NCBI GenBank assembly: GCA_937922745.1
Contig: CALAJO010000092.1
Coordinates: 1-60,574 of the forward strand
Direction of reading: 5' to 3'
DNA: 60,574 bases
Source: an uncultured cyanobacterium
Lineage (GTDB): Bacteria; Cyanobacteriota; Vampirovibrionia; Vampirovibrionales; JAGQHJ01
This document shows, in pieces, positions 1 to 12,678 of this stretch. The notes beneath the pieces were generated by a model, which saw only the letters and a program-made list of their open reading frames with translations, did not search any database and was not told where the DNA came from. The translations under genes were made by a program, and so were the position numbers. Position 1 is the stretch's first letter, and each line of letters begins with the position of its first letter.

Positions 1-43
1 AGAAGCCCTCACCCGTAGACGGTGGGAGAAAGAGAGGCCCGGG

Positions 44-721
44 ATGGCACATAAAAAGAACAACAAGCGTAACAAGGCCAACAAAAAGAACGCCCAGCAC
101 AGCACCGGCCCTACCAGCCAACAGGGGCTGGCGGTGTCCTCCAAAAACGCCCTGAAACTGGGGGCCTACAGCGAGGAAACCCTGGTGAAAGGGGAAAGCC
201 AAAGCGACTTTGACGCCTTTGCCGAACCGATGCTGAGGGATCTGGATCCCCAAGGGGAAGAAGAACTGTACTTTGCCAAGCGCTATATTGCCAAACTGTG
301 GCGACTGGAGCAAATGGCCGTTTATGCGGCCCAGATTGACCTGCAACTGACCGATGTGACCAGCCGGGTGAACTGCACCCATAAATTAACCCGCGCAGAA
401 AAACATGTGGAAGACGCCATGTGGCGCGCCAAGAAGGAACTCGACCGGCTCCAGGCCCAGCGGGAAAAAATCGAAGCCTACCTGCGCCAGCAGGAGCAAC
501 TGGCCGCATGGCAGGCCCACCAGCAAGCGGTTTACCAGCGTGCCATGCAACTGCGCGAAGCGGCTGAACAGGCGCAAGCCCAAAACACCGCTGAAACGGC
601 CCCGCAAAACCCGTCGGAAACCCAGGCTATATTGGAAGATCCGCCTGAAATGGGTTCGTTTTGTGAACAGGATTTTGAAAGCACACCAAGCAGCCAACCC
701 CTCTGTCCCGTCAGCGGGTAG
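44..721 (+). CDS. Conserved hypothetical protein, NA-x-STGP family
   Basis: This 225-aa protein has a very basic, Lys/Asn-rich start (residues 1-18), then a segment reading NAQHSTGP followed by NALKLGAYSEETLV, and a helical middle with LYFAKRYIAKLWRLE. That order (NA-x-x-STGP, NALK-x-G, then W-R-L) matches a family of uncharacterised proteins I know from several bacterial phyla, often present in several copies. Residues 120-185 are predicted helical and rich in Gln/Glu/Ala. The last 40 residues are low complexity. The start ATG follows a purine-rich GAGAGG. It converges on rpoD with 69 bases between. The function is unknown; the basic N-terminus could bind nucleic acid, which is only a guess. 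Confidence 0.75.
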   Translation: MAHKKNNKRNKANKKNAQHSTGPTSQQGLAVSSKNALKLGAYSEETLVKGESQSDFDAFAEPMLRDLDPQGEEELYFAKRYIAKLWRLEQMAVYAAQIDLQLTDVTSRVNCTHKLTRAEKHVEDAMWRAKKELDRLQAQREKIEAYLRQQEQLAAWQAHQQAVYQRAMQLREAAEQAQAQNTAETAPQNPSETQAILEDPPEMGSFCEQDFESTPSSQPLCPVSG

Positions 722-790
722 AAAAGGAAAAACCCCGCAATCGGCAAGGCCGGGCGCAGGGTTCTCCTAACGAATCTGTCCGTCGTGAGA

Positions 791-1852
791 CTACTCAATA
801 TACTCTTTGAGCCGACGACTGCGGTTCGGGTGGCGCAGCTTGCGCAGGGCCTTGGCTTCAATCTGGCGAATCCGCTCGCGGGTAACGCCGAACAGTTGAC
901 CCACTTCTTCCAGGGTGCGCTGGCGGCCATCATCCAGGCCGAAACGCAACCGGAGGACATCGCGCTCACGGGGGCTCAGGCTGGAAAGCACCTCAGTCAG
1001 GTCTTCCCGAAGCAGCTCGTGGGCAACGGTGGTTGCTGGGGCTTCCGCCTCGCGATCCTCGATGAAATCGCCCAAGCGGGAATCTTCTTCCTTGCCGATG
1101 GGGGTTTCCAGGGAAAGCGGTTCCTGGGCCACCTTGATGATTTCGCGCAGCTTCGGCACGCTGATGCCCATAGCGTGCGCCAGTTCTTCCTCGGAAGGCT
1201 TGCGGCTCTTCTCCTGGGCCAGCTTGCGGGTAATCTTCTTCAGCTTGTTGATGGTTTCCACCATATGCACCGGGATGCGGATGGTGCGGGCCTGATCGGC
1301 AATGGCGCGGGTAATGGCCTGGCGAATCCACCAGGTGGCGTAGGTGGAGAACTTGTAACCGCGCTCGTGGTCAAATTTCTCCGCCGCGCGAATCAAGCCG
1401 AGGTTGCCTTCCTGGATCAGGTCGAGGAAGAGCATGCCGCGTCCAACATACTTCTTGGCGATACTGACAACCAGGCGAAGGTTGGCCTGAACCAGCTTGC
1501 GCTTGGCGTTGGCCCCTTCCGTGCCACCCTTGACGATCTTGCGGGCCAGCTCGATTTCCTCTTCGGCCGTCAGCAGGCGAATGCGGCCGATCTCACGAAG
1601 GTACATCCGGACCGGGTCATCCAGGGCCAGGCTGGAGGAGGATACTTCCATCTCCTCGTCTTCGCCAAAGTCGTCTTCCTGCTGCTCCAGCAGCGAAAGG
1701 CCACCACCGGCCCCGCCAAAGAGGCTGCCGATATCCTCCGCATCGGTTTCCTCGGCGGCCAGCAGCTCATCCACGCCGCTTCTGCCGCGTCCCGGAGACT
1801 TCTCGATATCGAGGATGGTCTCGTCTTTTGAAGTTCGTGAACGTTTTGTCAT
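791..1852 (-). CDS. rpoD: Primary RNA polymerase sigma factor RpoD/SigA
   Basis: This is the 353-aa housekeeping sigma factor, which directs core RNA polymerase to -35/-10 promoters. Region 1.2 begins at [12 protein letters not shown] (residues 78-89). Region 2 contains the core-binding stretch and the -10 reading helix WWIRQAI (174-180), with the Gln and Thr of the canonical -10 contacts intact. Region 4.2 reads [14 protein letters not shown] (323-336), again canonical for TTGACA. The acidic N-terminus before region 1.2 is short, as in cyanobacterial and Gram-positive SigA. It sits 9 bases downstream of dnaG on the same strand, the classical macromolecular synthesis operon order. An AAGGAG lies inside the end of dnaG. 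Its canonical helices are the reference for the divergent sigma at 5314-8253. Confidence 0.97.
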   Translation of the reverse strand: MTKRSRTSKDETILDIEKSPGRGRSGVDELLAAEETDAEDIGSLFGGAGGGLSLLEQQEDDFGEDEEMEVSSSSLALDDPVRMYLREIGRIRLLTAEEEIELARKIVKGGTEGANAKRKLVQANLRLVVSIAKKYVGRGMLFLDLIQEGNLGLIRAAEKFDHERGYKFSTYATWWIRQAITRAIADQARTIRIPVHMVETINKLKKITRKLAQEKSRKPSEEELAHAMGISVPKLREIIKVAQEPLSLETPIGKEEDSRLGDFIEDREAEAPATTVAHELLREDLTEVLSSLSPRERDVLRLRFGLDDGRQRTLEEVGQLFGVTRERIRQIEAKALRKLRHPNRSRRLKEYIE

Positions 1853-1861
1853 CGGTTCGCT

Positions 1862-3889
1862 CTACACTCCTTGTTCTTCTTCTATTGGGTTTAAAATCGG
1901 GTTGCCTTGAGAGGCGGATTTCTTTTGTCGCCGGGCCAGTAACTGCTCCCGTAGTTTCAACTGAACCTGTAAGGCCGATTCGTCATCTTCCTGCTGCTCC
2001 AGCTTCCTCCCATCCTTTGCCAAACTCTCCAGGGAAACCCGCTTGCGCGTGGTTTCAATCGTACTCAACACATCCTCGATATCGCGGTTTAACTTGTCCC
2101 GAGAGGCGTATGCCTTTTCGCCCTTGCCGCTTGCCTGGTAGCTCTCCTGGATCTTCTCGGTGTCAATTACGCGATGGGCCAGAAACTGTACCATATCGTC
2201 CTCGTTTAAACCGCGAAAGCTATCGGTCAATCGGTTAATCAACATCTCCATGGTCTCCCACTGACCATCCAATTGCTGGATTGCCTGAGTCAGGCGGCGC
2301 GCCTTCTCCGATTGCAGGTCAAGTTGGGACAGGGTATTCATCACGAGCTGATAACCATCCTCGTTAATAAAGAGGTAACTTAAGAGATGATGTTCCTTTT
2401 CTTCGAGCGGGATTTTCTCGGACAGGTTCCTGCGAAAAAGGCTCAAATCCTCAGGCTTTTGCCGAAACGGCATCTTACTTCTTTTTGTTCTTCCCTTATA
2501 ACGTTCGTGGTTTTGAAAAATTGCGCCCGTTTCATAACTTTTTTTATTTTGATAGGAATCGTTTTTATGCGCCAGTCGTTTAACTTCAAGGATCAGCGTC
2601 TCTTCTGCCAGCCCCAGCCGTTCGGAGAGGAGTTTCACATACTCGTGCCGAATGACGGGTTGCTGGATGGCGGCCAGCATCGGGGCCAGTTTCTGCACGG
2701 CCTCAATCCGGCCTTCCGGCAGGCTCAGGTGCTTAATGGTCGCCAACGTTCGGTTGAACTTAAAGGAGAGGAAGTCTTCTGCCTGCTCCAGGCAGGCCAT
2801 AAACGCCGCCTGTCCGTTCTGCTTGAAGAAGTCGTCCGGATCCTTGCCTTCCGGCAGGGCGATGACACGGGTATTCAGCCCCAGCTCCAACAGTTGGTTC
2901 TCCACCAGCTCCACGGCGCGCAGCGCCGCCGTTTGCCCGGCCTCGTCGGAATCAAAGCAGAGGTACACGGTTTCGGCCCCGGCCCGTTGCAGCAACTTCA
3001 GGTGGCCCTCGGTCAGCGAGGTGCCGCAAACGCCCACAGCCTGGTTGACGCCGGCCATATGCGCCGAAATTACGTCGAAATACCCTTCCATCAGGATGGC
3101 GTACTTGCTGGCGCGGATGGCTTCTCGGGCGTGGTTAAACGCGTAAAGGATGCGACTCTTGATATAGATGGACGTTTCCGGGGAGTTGAGGTATTTGGGC
3201 ACGTCCTCCGGCGACAGGCTGCGGGCGCCAAAGGCGATGACCCGGCCACGCTCATCCTGGATGGGGATCATCAGCCGGTCGCGGAACCGGTCGTACAAGC
3301 CAACCCCGTCGCTCCGAAGGTTGGCCAGCCCGGCTTTCTCCAGCAACTGCGGCATGGCGTTCACGTCGGCAACCTGCATCTTCAGGTGCTTTGCCAGGTT
3401 TTCCCAGCCCGCCGGTGCATAGCCAAGGCCAAAATGCACCCGCCACTCCGAGGGGATCTGGCGCTCGGCCAGGTAAGTGGTTACGCGCTCACTGGCCTGC
3501 AACTGGGTTTCGTAAAAGCTGCGGGCCAGGCTGTGCAGGTTGTAGAACAGCTCGTTCTCGCTGGTGCGGTTCTGCTGGTTCCCGTCCCGGATGATGTCGA
3601 TGCCACGCTCCTCGGCAAGGTCGCTGATCAGCTCCCCAAACGTCTTATGCTCCTGCTTCATCAGGAAGCTCAGGGTATCCCCGCCCTCCCCGCAGCCGAA
3701 GCACTTGTACATCTGCTTTTCCGGGTTTACATAAAAAGACGGGGTCTTCTCCTGGTGAAAAGGACAAAGCCCCGTATAATTCCGACCGGCGCGCCGAAGG
3801 GCCACGTAGCGCCCAACAACGTCAAGAATGTCCAGCGTGTTCTTAACCGCTGTCGCTGCATCCTGGAAAGTCATCCGGTTAGTGGACAT
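1862..3889 (-). CDS. dnaG: DNA primase DnaG
   Basis: DnaG makes the RNA primers for replication and contacts the replicative helicase through its C-terminus. The 675-aa product has the N-terminal CHC2 zinc finger (CPFHQEKTPSF, later CFGCGEGGD), a TOPRIM catalytic core with the MEGYFDV glutamate motif and a DSDEAG aspartate motif, and a helical C-terminal third suitable for DnaB binding. I placed the start at 3889 because GGAGGG lies just upstream on the minus strand (about 3895-3900); an upstream in-frame start at 3937 adds 16 residues that do not look like DnaG. The C-terminal region around 2400-2560 is Lys/Ser-rich and variable. rpoD follows after 9 bases, so the two are probably co-transcribed. 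Confidence 0.96.
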   Translation of the reverse strand: MSTNRMTFQDAATAVKNTLDILDVVGRYVALRRAGRNYTGLCPFHQEKTPSFYVNPEKQMYKCFGCGEGGDTLSFLMKQEHKTFGELISDLAEERGIDIIRDGNQQNRTSENELFYNLHSLARSFYETQLQASERVTTYLAERQIPSEWRVHFGLGYAPAGWENLAKHLKMQVADVNAMPQLLEKAGLANLRSDGVGLYDRFRDRLMIPIQDERGRVIAFGARSLSPEDVPKYLNSPETSIYIKSRILYAFNHAREAIRASKYAILMEGYFDVISAHMAGVNQAVGVCGTSLTEGHLKLLQRAGAETVYLCFDSDEAGQTAALRAVELVENQLLELGLNTRVIALPEGKDPDDFFKQNGQAAFMACLEQAEDFLSFKFNRTLATIKHLSLPEGRIEAVQKLAPMLAAIQQPVIRHEYVKLLSERLGLAEETLILEVKRLAHKNDSYQNKKSYETGAIFQNHERYKGRTKRSKMPFRQKPEDLSLFRRNLSEKIPLEEKEHHLLSYLFINEDGYQLVMNTLSQLDLQSEKARRLTQAIQQLDGQWETMEMLINRLTDSFRGLNEDDMVQFLAHRVIDTEKIQESYQASGKGEKAYASRDKLNRDIEDVLSTIETTRKRVSLESLAKDGRKLEQQEDDESALQVQLKLREQLLARRQKKSASQGNPILNPIEEEQGV

Positions 3890-4437
3890 GCCAGCCCTCC
3901 AGAAGGGCGGATGAAACAGGGAAAGGAGGGAATGCAAAGCTGGAGACAGCCAGCCCGGCTATCGGCATAGCAACATCAGTATAGGTACGCGTATCCCCAA
4001 GCCGATTTAACATAAGCCTCTTCTTTTGGTAAACTCCGGTCCCAGTCACTTCAACGTCGCAAACAGATAGAACTTAACGCTTGCTTGTGCGTTAGAGACA
4101 TTATGAACCATCTTTTTAAAAAAGGGTAACGTTCTGTCCGATAGCAAGCGCCAACTTTTGGAGGTATCCCGTCAGTCCAGAGCGCTTTTGGAAACCGGCT
4201 CGGGTTTTGAAATTCACATTCTCCGATGACAGGATAAAAAAAGCTGATTCTAATCTAGTCTTCTAACACAAAAAAATAAGGAGGTGAACCCATGGATTAA
4301 GAAATGACTCACATGTCTGATCAGGACCGCTTTTGCGCGTTTCCGGTTGAGTGAAGGCGGGCAACGCTATACAATGGTAGATGAAAATGCAGGCTGGATT
4401 GCCTGGATGGTGATATGCAGGAAGAGGGCAGAGGCCG
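3890..4437. other. Intergenic region between divergent dnaG and nanE
   Basis: About 550 bases hold no convincing gene. I see no tRNA and no strong hairpin terminator. The one notable element is a full-length Shine-Dalgarno sequence at 4278-4287 followed by a two-codon reading frame (4292-4300), listed separately. A 16-codon frame (ATG at 4304, stop at 4352-4354) follows it. A TATACA near 4368 could be a weak -10 for nanE, but the TTGAGT upstream is only 15 bases away. Confidence 0.6.
4278..4300 (+). promoter_or_regulatory. Perfect Shine-Dalgarno with minimal ORF ATG-GAT-TAA
   Basis: AAGGAGGTGA at 4278-4287 is a full match to the 16S anti-SD. It is spaced 4 bases from ATG at 4292, and the frame stops after one more codon (TAA at 4298). 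So strong a site in front of a two-codon frame suggests either a ribosome-stalling leader for nanE, a ribosome standby site, or the 5' remnant of a lost gene. No homology supports any of these. Confidence 0.4.
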
Positions 4438-5163
4438 ATGACAAAAGAACATATCCTGAACCCGTTACGCCACAACGTCATTGTTTCCGTGCAGGCCGAG
4501 CATGGCGAGCCGCTCAGCAAGCCGGAGTGCATCCTGGCCCTCTCCCAAACGGTGGTGGCCGGTGGCGCAAAAGGGCTTCGCCTGGCCAACCCGGAAAACA
4601 TCCGAACCGTGAAGGAATACCTGCCGGACATCCCGGTGATTGGGATTACCAAGCCCAACCATCCCCACCCCGACCCGGAGAACCATGTCTATATCACGCC
4701 CAGCCTGTGGGCGGCGGAATCGCTCTGCCAGGCCGGCGCGGATATCGTGGCGATGGATGCCACCCTGCGTCCCCGGCCCAACGGCGAGCCGCTGGAAGAG
4801 ATCGTGGTCTGCCTGCGGGAACGCTTCCCCGATGTGTTGCTGATGGCCGACATAGCAACCCAGGCCGATGCCGATAATGCCGCCCGTCTTGGGTTCGATG
4901 TCATCGGGACAACGCTTTCCGGCTATACGGCGGAAACCTTGGACAAGGCCAAAGATCAACAGCCGGATTTCGAACTGCTGGCGATCCTGACGAATACCCT
5001 GTCCGTCCCCATTATCCTGGAAGGCCGCATTTGGGAACCGGGACAGGTCAGCCGCGCATTCGACCTAGGCGCCTTCTCCGTCGTCATCGGCTCGGCCATA
5101 ACCCGTCCCCACCTGCTCACCCGCCGCTTCGTAGAGGCCGCCCCCGCATTAAGGACGGTTTAA
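4438..5163 (+). CDS. nanE: N-acetylmannosamine-6-phosphate 2-epimerase NanE
   Basis: NanE converts N-acetylmannosamine 6-phosphate to N-acetylglucosamine 6-phosphate in cytoplasmic amino-sugar use. The 241-aa product has the usual length and TIM-barrel layout: VIVSVQ near the N-terminus, GAKGLR, IPVIGITKPN with the catalytic lysine, ADIVAMDAT, VLLMADIAT with the conserved Asp, and a phosphate-binding end reading VIGSAITRP. The start has AGAGG upstream. The product would feed NagA (encoded at 32721-33938 in this window), so the two could form a short salvage route from sialic acid or cell-wall amino sugars. No sugar kinase, lyase or transporter lies beside it. Confidence 0.93.
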   Translation: MTKEHILNPLRHNVIVSVQAEHGEPLSKPECILALSQTVVAGGAKGLRLANPENIRTVKEYLPDIPVIGITKPNHPHPDPENHVYITPSLWAAESLCQAGADIVAMDATLRPRPNGEPLEEIVVCLRERFPDVLLMADIATQADADNAARLGFDVIGTTLSGYTAETLDKAKDQQPDFELLAILTNTLSVPIILEGRIWEPGQVSRAFDLGAFSVVIGSAITRPHLLTRRFVEAAPALRTV

Positions 5164-5313
5164 AATCTTCGTTATTAAGAGTTAATTTGAACTCAGAATT
5201 GTAAAGAAAATTATCACTTTGGATTGAGCTTCGCTCATTCTGCCTTTTAGCTGTTTATTATATAGAGTCGATACTTGCTGAATTAAGGCGAAAAGATATA
5301 GTTAGGTTGTCGG

Positions 5314-8253
5314 ATGACTGGTATTAACACCGAATCTCTCCGAGGGCCAACCAGCCTTTTAAAACAATGGTTGCCCGGTCGAGTTGAATCAAATAAACCG
5401 CCGCTGCTTGCCGGCATGGCGCCTAAAGCCGATCGGTTTATAAAAGGCGCTAGTGCAAATGTAGGCAGGCCACCTTTACCACGCTTTGGCACAACTGCCG
5501 TTGTTGCCAATATACCACCCTTACAAGCCTTTCAGAAAGAGCAGGCCTGCCGGTTCTTTCTGGGAGCCGAAAGAGATCCTTTTTCACGGCTTCTAGCCGA
5601 TATTATCGGCCATGCAAACGGCGTTGCCGGATATCCTAAACTGTCTCCCTGGCAACTTTTTCAGCGTTTGCAAGGAAAGTTTAATATCAGCACCGAACAG
5701 GATGTTATTGTACTGGGCCAATATGCTGAAGCAGTCTGGTGGCAATCCCGTGAAGACAGGGTGCTTACGCCCTCTCCCAGGCAGCCTGCGCCAAAGCCCA
5801 AGAAAAAAGACGAACTCGGTACTTTACCGCTTAAGTCCGCTCAAGCGGATCCGCCCCATCACTTAGAAGTCCTATCTCAGTCCAGTCGTCCAATTGACCA
5901 GTTTTTTGCAGGATTAATTAATGGCTTAAAGGAAAGGCAAGGTGAGCTTTATAAAACAGAACTTGAGATCCTGCGGACTCGCTTTACTTCTGATCCCGCC
6001 CGTATTTTAAAGTTAGCCGAGGTTGCCGAGCAGCTTGGGCTGAAAGTGGATAATGTACAGGAAACCCAAGCGCGGACATTTAAAAAACTCGGTATTGATG
6101 GCATCGCGAAAAGCGTGTCTAACGACTTGTCGTATAGGCCAGTAAAAGAGCTGTTTTCGCCACCAACCCGCGCATTATTAGAGGAAGTATTGGATGGTTA
6201 CACGACTTACACGCAAGCGGTCAGAAAGGCTTTTGCCGCCCGTGCGGACAGGCTTTCCTATCGCCAGGCACAAGTTGTGCATCAACGGTTTATTGCCTCG
6301 CAGGAGGGTTATGAGCCTTCCCTAAAGGATATTTCCAGAAACCTTGGGTTTGTTGAAAATTACGGCTCCATACTTGAGACGGAGGCGTTAAAGGTTTTAG
6401 GTGTCAAGAAGATACTGATTTACCCAAGGCCACGACCCGTAAAGGCGGCAGCGGAGGAATCGTATCATTCTCCCTTTCAATCGGCGCGAGAGGATGCCAG
6501 GCGATTTTTCATGCAATTGGCTCAGGCCTTGAGTGAAAAGCAGCTTGTACTGAATAACAATGAGTTACAGGTTTTACGCACACGCATTGGTGCCGGAAAA
6601 CTGCAAAAATTTGAACAGGTTGCTGAACAATTGGGGATGCAGGATGGCATAACCCGTTATTACTTCAATCAGGCCATACAAAAGTTAGGTTGTAAAGATG
6701 CGTTGGAGCGCGTTAAGCGATATATTGCGACTAAAGGGGTATTTTTATTTTTACAACCCGACGAGCTTACAGATTTAAAAGCGGCATTGCAGCAATACAT
6801 CACTCCGCAGCAACTTAAGGAGATTCGTGCGGCTTACCAGCAGCAAGGCGCTACCTTAAGTGCCGAGCAAAGGGCATTGATTGAAGCGCGTTTTATCCGT
6901 CCTGCCTCACCACCAATTGCGCCATTGAGGCAGTTGGCCTTTAAGCAGGGAAAATCTGAGCATGAGCTATTTTTGATTGAAATAGTTGCCTTGAATAAAC
7001 TGGGTATTAGCAATTTACCTATACAACTGGTTGAAGTAGAAAAGCCGATGCCCGAGCCTCAGCCTGTCCAGGATGCTCAACTGGCGCAAACAGCAGCTCC
7101 AGAGTCTGCTTCCCCTGATGAGGAACTGGTTCTGGATGAGTTTGAGGCAGTTGATTTAAATGAGCCCCTACCCAGCGCATTTGAGATGTATTTGAAGGAG
7201 ATGGGCGCAGTACCTTTGCTTACGGCAGAACAGGAAATTGACCTGGCGAAACAAATACAGGCAGGTGGTAAGGCGAAAGCTAGTATTGAAAAGCAGCTTT
7301 ATTCATCCCTTACGGAAAGGGCACAGCTTGAGCGGGCCGTTATGGCGGGTGAGGCTGCACGAGAGCATATGATTCTGGCGAACCTGAGGCTTGTTTTCAG
7401 CATTGCGCGAAAGGCTGCAACCCGTAACGGTTCTCTTAACCAGGGAATTGTGCTGGACTTAGTGCAGGAAGGCAATATTGGCCTTGTAAAAGCAGTTGAT
7501 AAGTTTAAATACGAGAAGGGCAATCGTTTTTCTACTTATGCCACCTGGTGGATATGGAGTACCATAAAGCGCCAATATCCCGATTTGGTGCGCAGTATCC
7601 GTCTGCCTGAATCTTTCCAGGCAACTTTAAAACCGATTTTAGATGCGAAAAGGCGCTTGTTAAATCGAATGGAACAAGAGCCTACTGAACTGGAAATTGC
7701 TTATGAAATGGGTTTACAGCCCGATCCTGAGGCATTGGAAGCGCTGGTTTCAAGGTATCGTCAAACGGTTAAGAGGGAACTCAATACTGGAGAAGTGGAT
7801 GCGATTAGAGCAAAGTTGATGGATGAGCATGTTGCGCGGATTCGCACTGCGCTTCAGCAAAGTCAGGATACTGTCTCGATGGATACACCCATTGGCGAGG
7901 AAGAGGAGGGCACGCTTGCCGATCTGCTTGATTCTCAGGCAACAACGGATAATCCGGCAATGCACACGATTTTGAAGGAACAGATCAACAAAGTTCTCCT
8001 TCGGTTGGAGGAACTCGTTTTACTGGGTGAAATTCCGTACCGGGGAAAAAGCCTGGAGCGTGATATTGCAATCTTTCGCTTCAGGTATGGCCTGGATGAT
8101 GGTGATGTTAAAACAGGCGCAGAAGTTGCTGTTGATTTTGGCACAAATAGAGAGAATATCAGACTTGCGCTGAAAAGAATCAAAGACATGCTAAAAGCGC
8201 CTGCAATAAAAGATTATGTATACGAACAGTTGATCGATTTTTACGAAGATTGA
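5314..8253 (+). CDS. Giant sigma70-family protein with four region-4-like N-terminal repeats
   Basis: This 979-aa protein ends in a sigma70 core. Region 1.2 is at 620-650 (SAFEMYLKEMGAVPLLTAEQ), region 2 at about 680-770 with [17 protein letters not shown], region 3.2 near 855-870 (SMDTPIGEEEEGTLADLL), and region 4 at about 890-965 with TNRENIRLALKR. About 40 extra residues (803-845) sit in region 3. Before the core come four degenerate units, each resembling region 4 and each ending in a Leu-Gly turn: about 196-262 (KKLGI), 292-365 (KVLGV), 398-461 (QKLGC) and 490-566 (NKLGI). Units 1 and 3 share E-L-x-V/I-L-R-T-R and V-A-E-Q-L-G. Residues 1-70 are a disordered leader with PRFGTT. Relative to RpoD, the -10 helix is changed (IRQAI to IWSTI), so promoter choice should differ. 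Base composition is lower in GC than the neighbours. It could instead be a sigma decoy or a regulator that occupies core polymerase. Confidence 0.85.
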   Translation: MTGINTESLRGPTSLLKQWLPGRVESNKPPLLAGMAPKADRFIKGASANVGRPPLPRFGTTAVVANIPPLQAFQKEQACRFFLGAERDPFSRLLADIIGHANGVAGYPKLSPWQLFQRLQGKFNISTEQDVIVLGQYAEAVWWQSREDRVLTPSPRQPAPKPKKKDELGTLPLKSAQADPPHHLEVLSQSSRPIDQFFAGLINGLKERQGELYKTELEILRTRFTSDPARILKLAEVAEQLGLKVDNVQETQARTFKKLGIDGIAKSVSNDLSYRPVKELFSPPTRALLEEVLDGYTTYTQAVRKAFAARADRLSYRQAQVVHQRFIASQEGYEPSLKDISRNLGFVENYGSILETEALKVLGVKKILIYPRPRPVKAAAEESYHSPFQSAREDARRFFMQLAQALSEKQLVLNNNELQVLRTRIGAGKLQKFEQVAEQLGMQDGITRYYFNQAIQKLGCKDALERVKRYIATKGVFLFLQPDELTDLKAALQQYITPQQLKEIRAAYQQQGATLSAEQRALIEARFIRPASPPIAPLRQLAFKQGKSEHELFLIEIVALNKLGISNLPIQLVEVEKPMPEPQPVQDAQLAQTAAPESASPDEELVLDEFEAVDLNEPLPSAFEMYLKEMGAVPLLTAEQEIDLAKQIQAGGKAKASIEKQLYSSLTERAQLERAVMAGEAAREHMILANLRLVFSIARKAATRNGSLNQGIVLDLVQEGNIGLVKAVDKFKYEKGNRFSTYATWWIWSTIKRQYPDLVRSIRLPESFQATLKPILDAKRRLLNRMEQEPTELEIAYEMGLQPDPEALEALVSRYRQTVKRELNTGEVDAIRAKLMDEHVARIRTALQQSQDTVSMDTPIGEEEEGTLADLLDSQATTDNPAMHTILKEQINKVLLRLEELVLLGEIPYRGKSLERDIAIFRFRYGLDDGDVKTGAEVAVDFGTNRENIRLALKRIKDMLKAPAIKDYVYEQLIDFYED

Positions 8254-8477
8254 TACAGGCATTAAATTGAGATTTAGTTCCTTTACGAGGAGTAGATCTG
8301 CTGGGTACTGGAAAACTTTGCCTTTAGCGATGATGCCGCTGTTAATTTTGCCTAGGTATTAACCTGGGTTACGTAATAATCAGATTAATTTGAGGATAAT
8401 CTTCTTCAGATGCTTTGAAAAAACGGTTTACAGCTCTCAGTAATATTGAGAGACAAACAAGGCTAGTTGAGCAAGAA

Positions 8478-8566
8478 TGGCGGACAGGGCGAGATTCGAA
8501 CTCGCGGTGGCTCATCACCACACAGTCTTTCCAGGACTGCACCATAGACCACTCGGACACCTGTCC
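8478..8566 (-). tRNA. tRNA-Ser (GGA)
   Basis: On the minus strand the acceptor GGACAGG (8566-8560) pairs with CCTGTCC (8488-8482), followed by discriminator G and an encoded CCA (8480-8478). The anticodon stem CAGTC/GACTG encloses the loop CTGGAAA, giving anticodon GGA. A long variable arm and a GTTCGAATC T-loop are visible, as expected of a class II serine tRNA. The 5' side (higher coordinates) borders the AT-rich stretch that runs into ligA. Confidence 0.96.
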
Positions 8567-8746
8567 ATAATATGCTCGGTATTATTCCATAAGGAAAACC
8601 AATAAACAATCCTCTTTCCCAAAGCATTAAGTGGTTGTCTATTTGCAGTTAGAGTTAATCGAAACAGTTCGGGGTGAATGCTAAATATCTTTATGAAGTG
8701 TAAAGCGTTGTTGCTATTACCTGATTATACGCTTCAATCATTCTAA

Positions 8747-12143
<3,397 letters not shown>

Positions 12144-12368
12144 ATCGCATCAGCCAGCGGACACACACTGCAAGGAAGTTCCTCCCTCATGTTTGGCTTA
12201 ACCTCCAATTGTAGTATAGCGGCTTGCCTCAAAAATTGAATTCTTCTTTCAGACAGTGTTTGACCAAAACTTTGCGTGTACCGAAGTGAAAAGTAAAATG
12301 TTTGGTGCTAAGATGAAAGCAATGAACGCCTATAGCGGGAAAATTATTCCGGAAAGAAGGAGTGGTTG

Positions 12369-12668
12369 ATGAAGACGTTTGAAGTAAAAGGGTTTTGGGG
12401 CTTCCTGTTATTCTCCATTGTCAGCATTTTGCTGGTTTCTGCGGTGGTGACCCTGCCCATCAGCTTTACCTGGGTTGCGTGGAACGCCATTGTGGGCGAA
12501 GCCTTTAACGGCCCCTTGATTGAGTTTTGGCAGGCCATTATTTTAACCGCCGCCATTGGGGTTGCCTTTAAAATTATCTTCCAGCCGCAGATTTCGATTC
12601 AGGTCAAGCGCGTAAAATCGCCGGATGAACTGCGCAACCTGAAAAACCAGGGTTCCACAAAAGATTAA
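12369..12668 (+). CDS. Small two-helix membrane protein, unknown function
   Basis: A 99-aa protein with two predicted membrane segments: residues 10-35 (FWGFLLFSIVSILLVSAVV) and about 52-78 (LIEFWQAIILTAAIGVAF). A short basic tail follows (IQVKRVKSPDELRNLK). I chose ATG 12369 because AAGGAG lies 6 bases upstream; a TTG directly before it is also in frame. I do not recognise the family. It is a single-gene transcript divergent from the CNNM gene and stops 10 bases before the convergent kinase-fold gene. Confidence 0.72.
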   Translation: MKTFEVKGFWGFLLFSIVSILLVSAVVTLPISFTWVAWNAIVGEAFNGPLIEFWQAIILTAAIGVAFKIIFQPQISIQVKRVKSPDELRNLKNQGSTKD

Positions 12669-12678
12669 CTAGCTCTCT

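Noticed and set aside
785-1831. 348-aa plus-strand frame opposite rpoD
   Set aside because: It is the antisense shadow of rpoD; the minus-strand protein has full sigma motifs.
2387-3970. 527-aa plus-strand frame opposite dnaG
   Set aside because: Antisense to DnaG with no recognisable domain; high GC lets such frames stay open.
5225-5237. Terminator after nanE (TGAGC-TTC-GCTCA)
   Set aside because: The stem is only 5 base pairs and the following TTCTGCCTTTT is a poor T-run.
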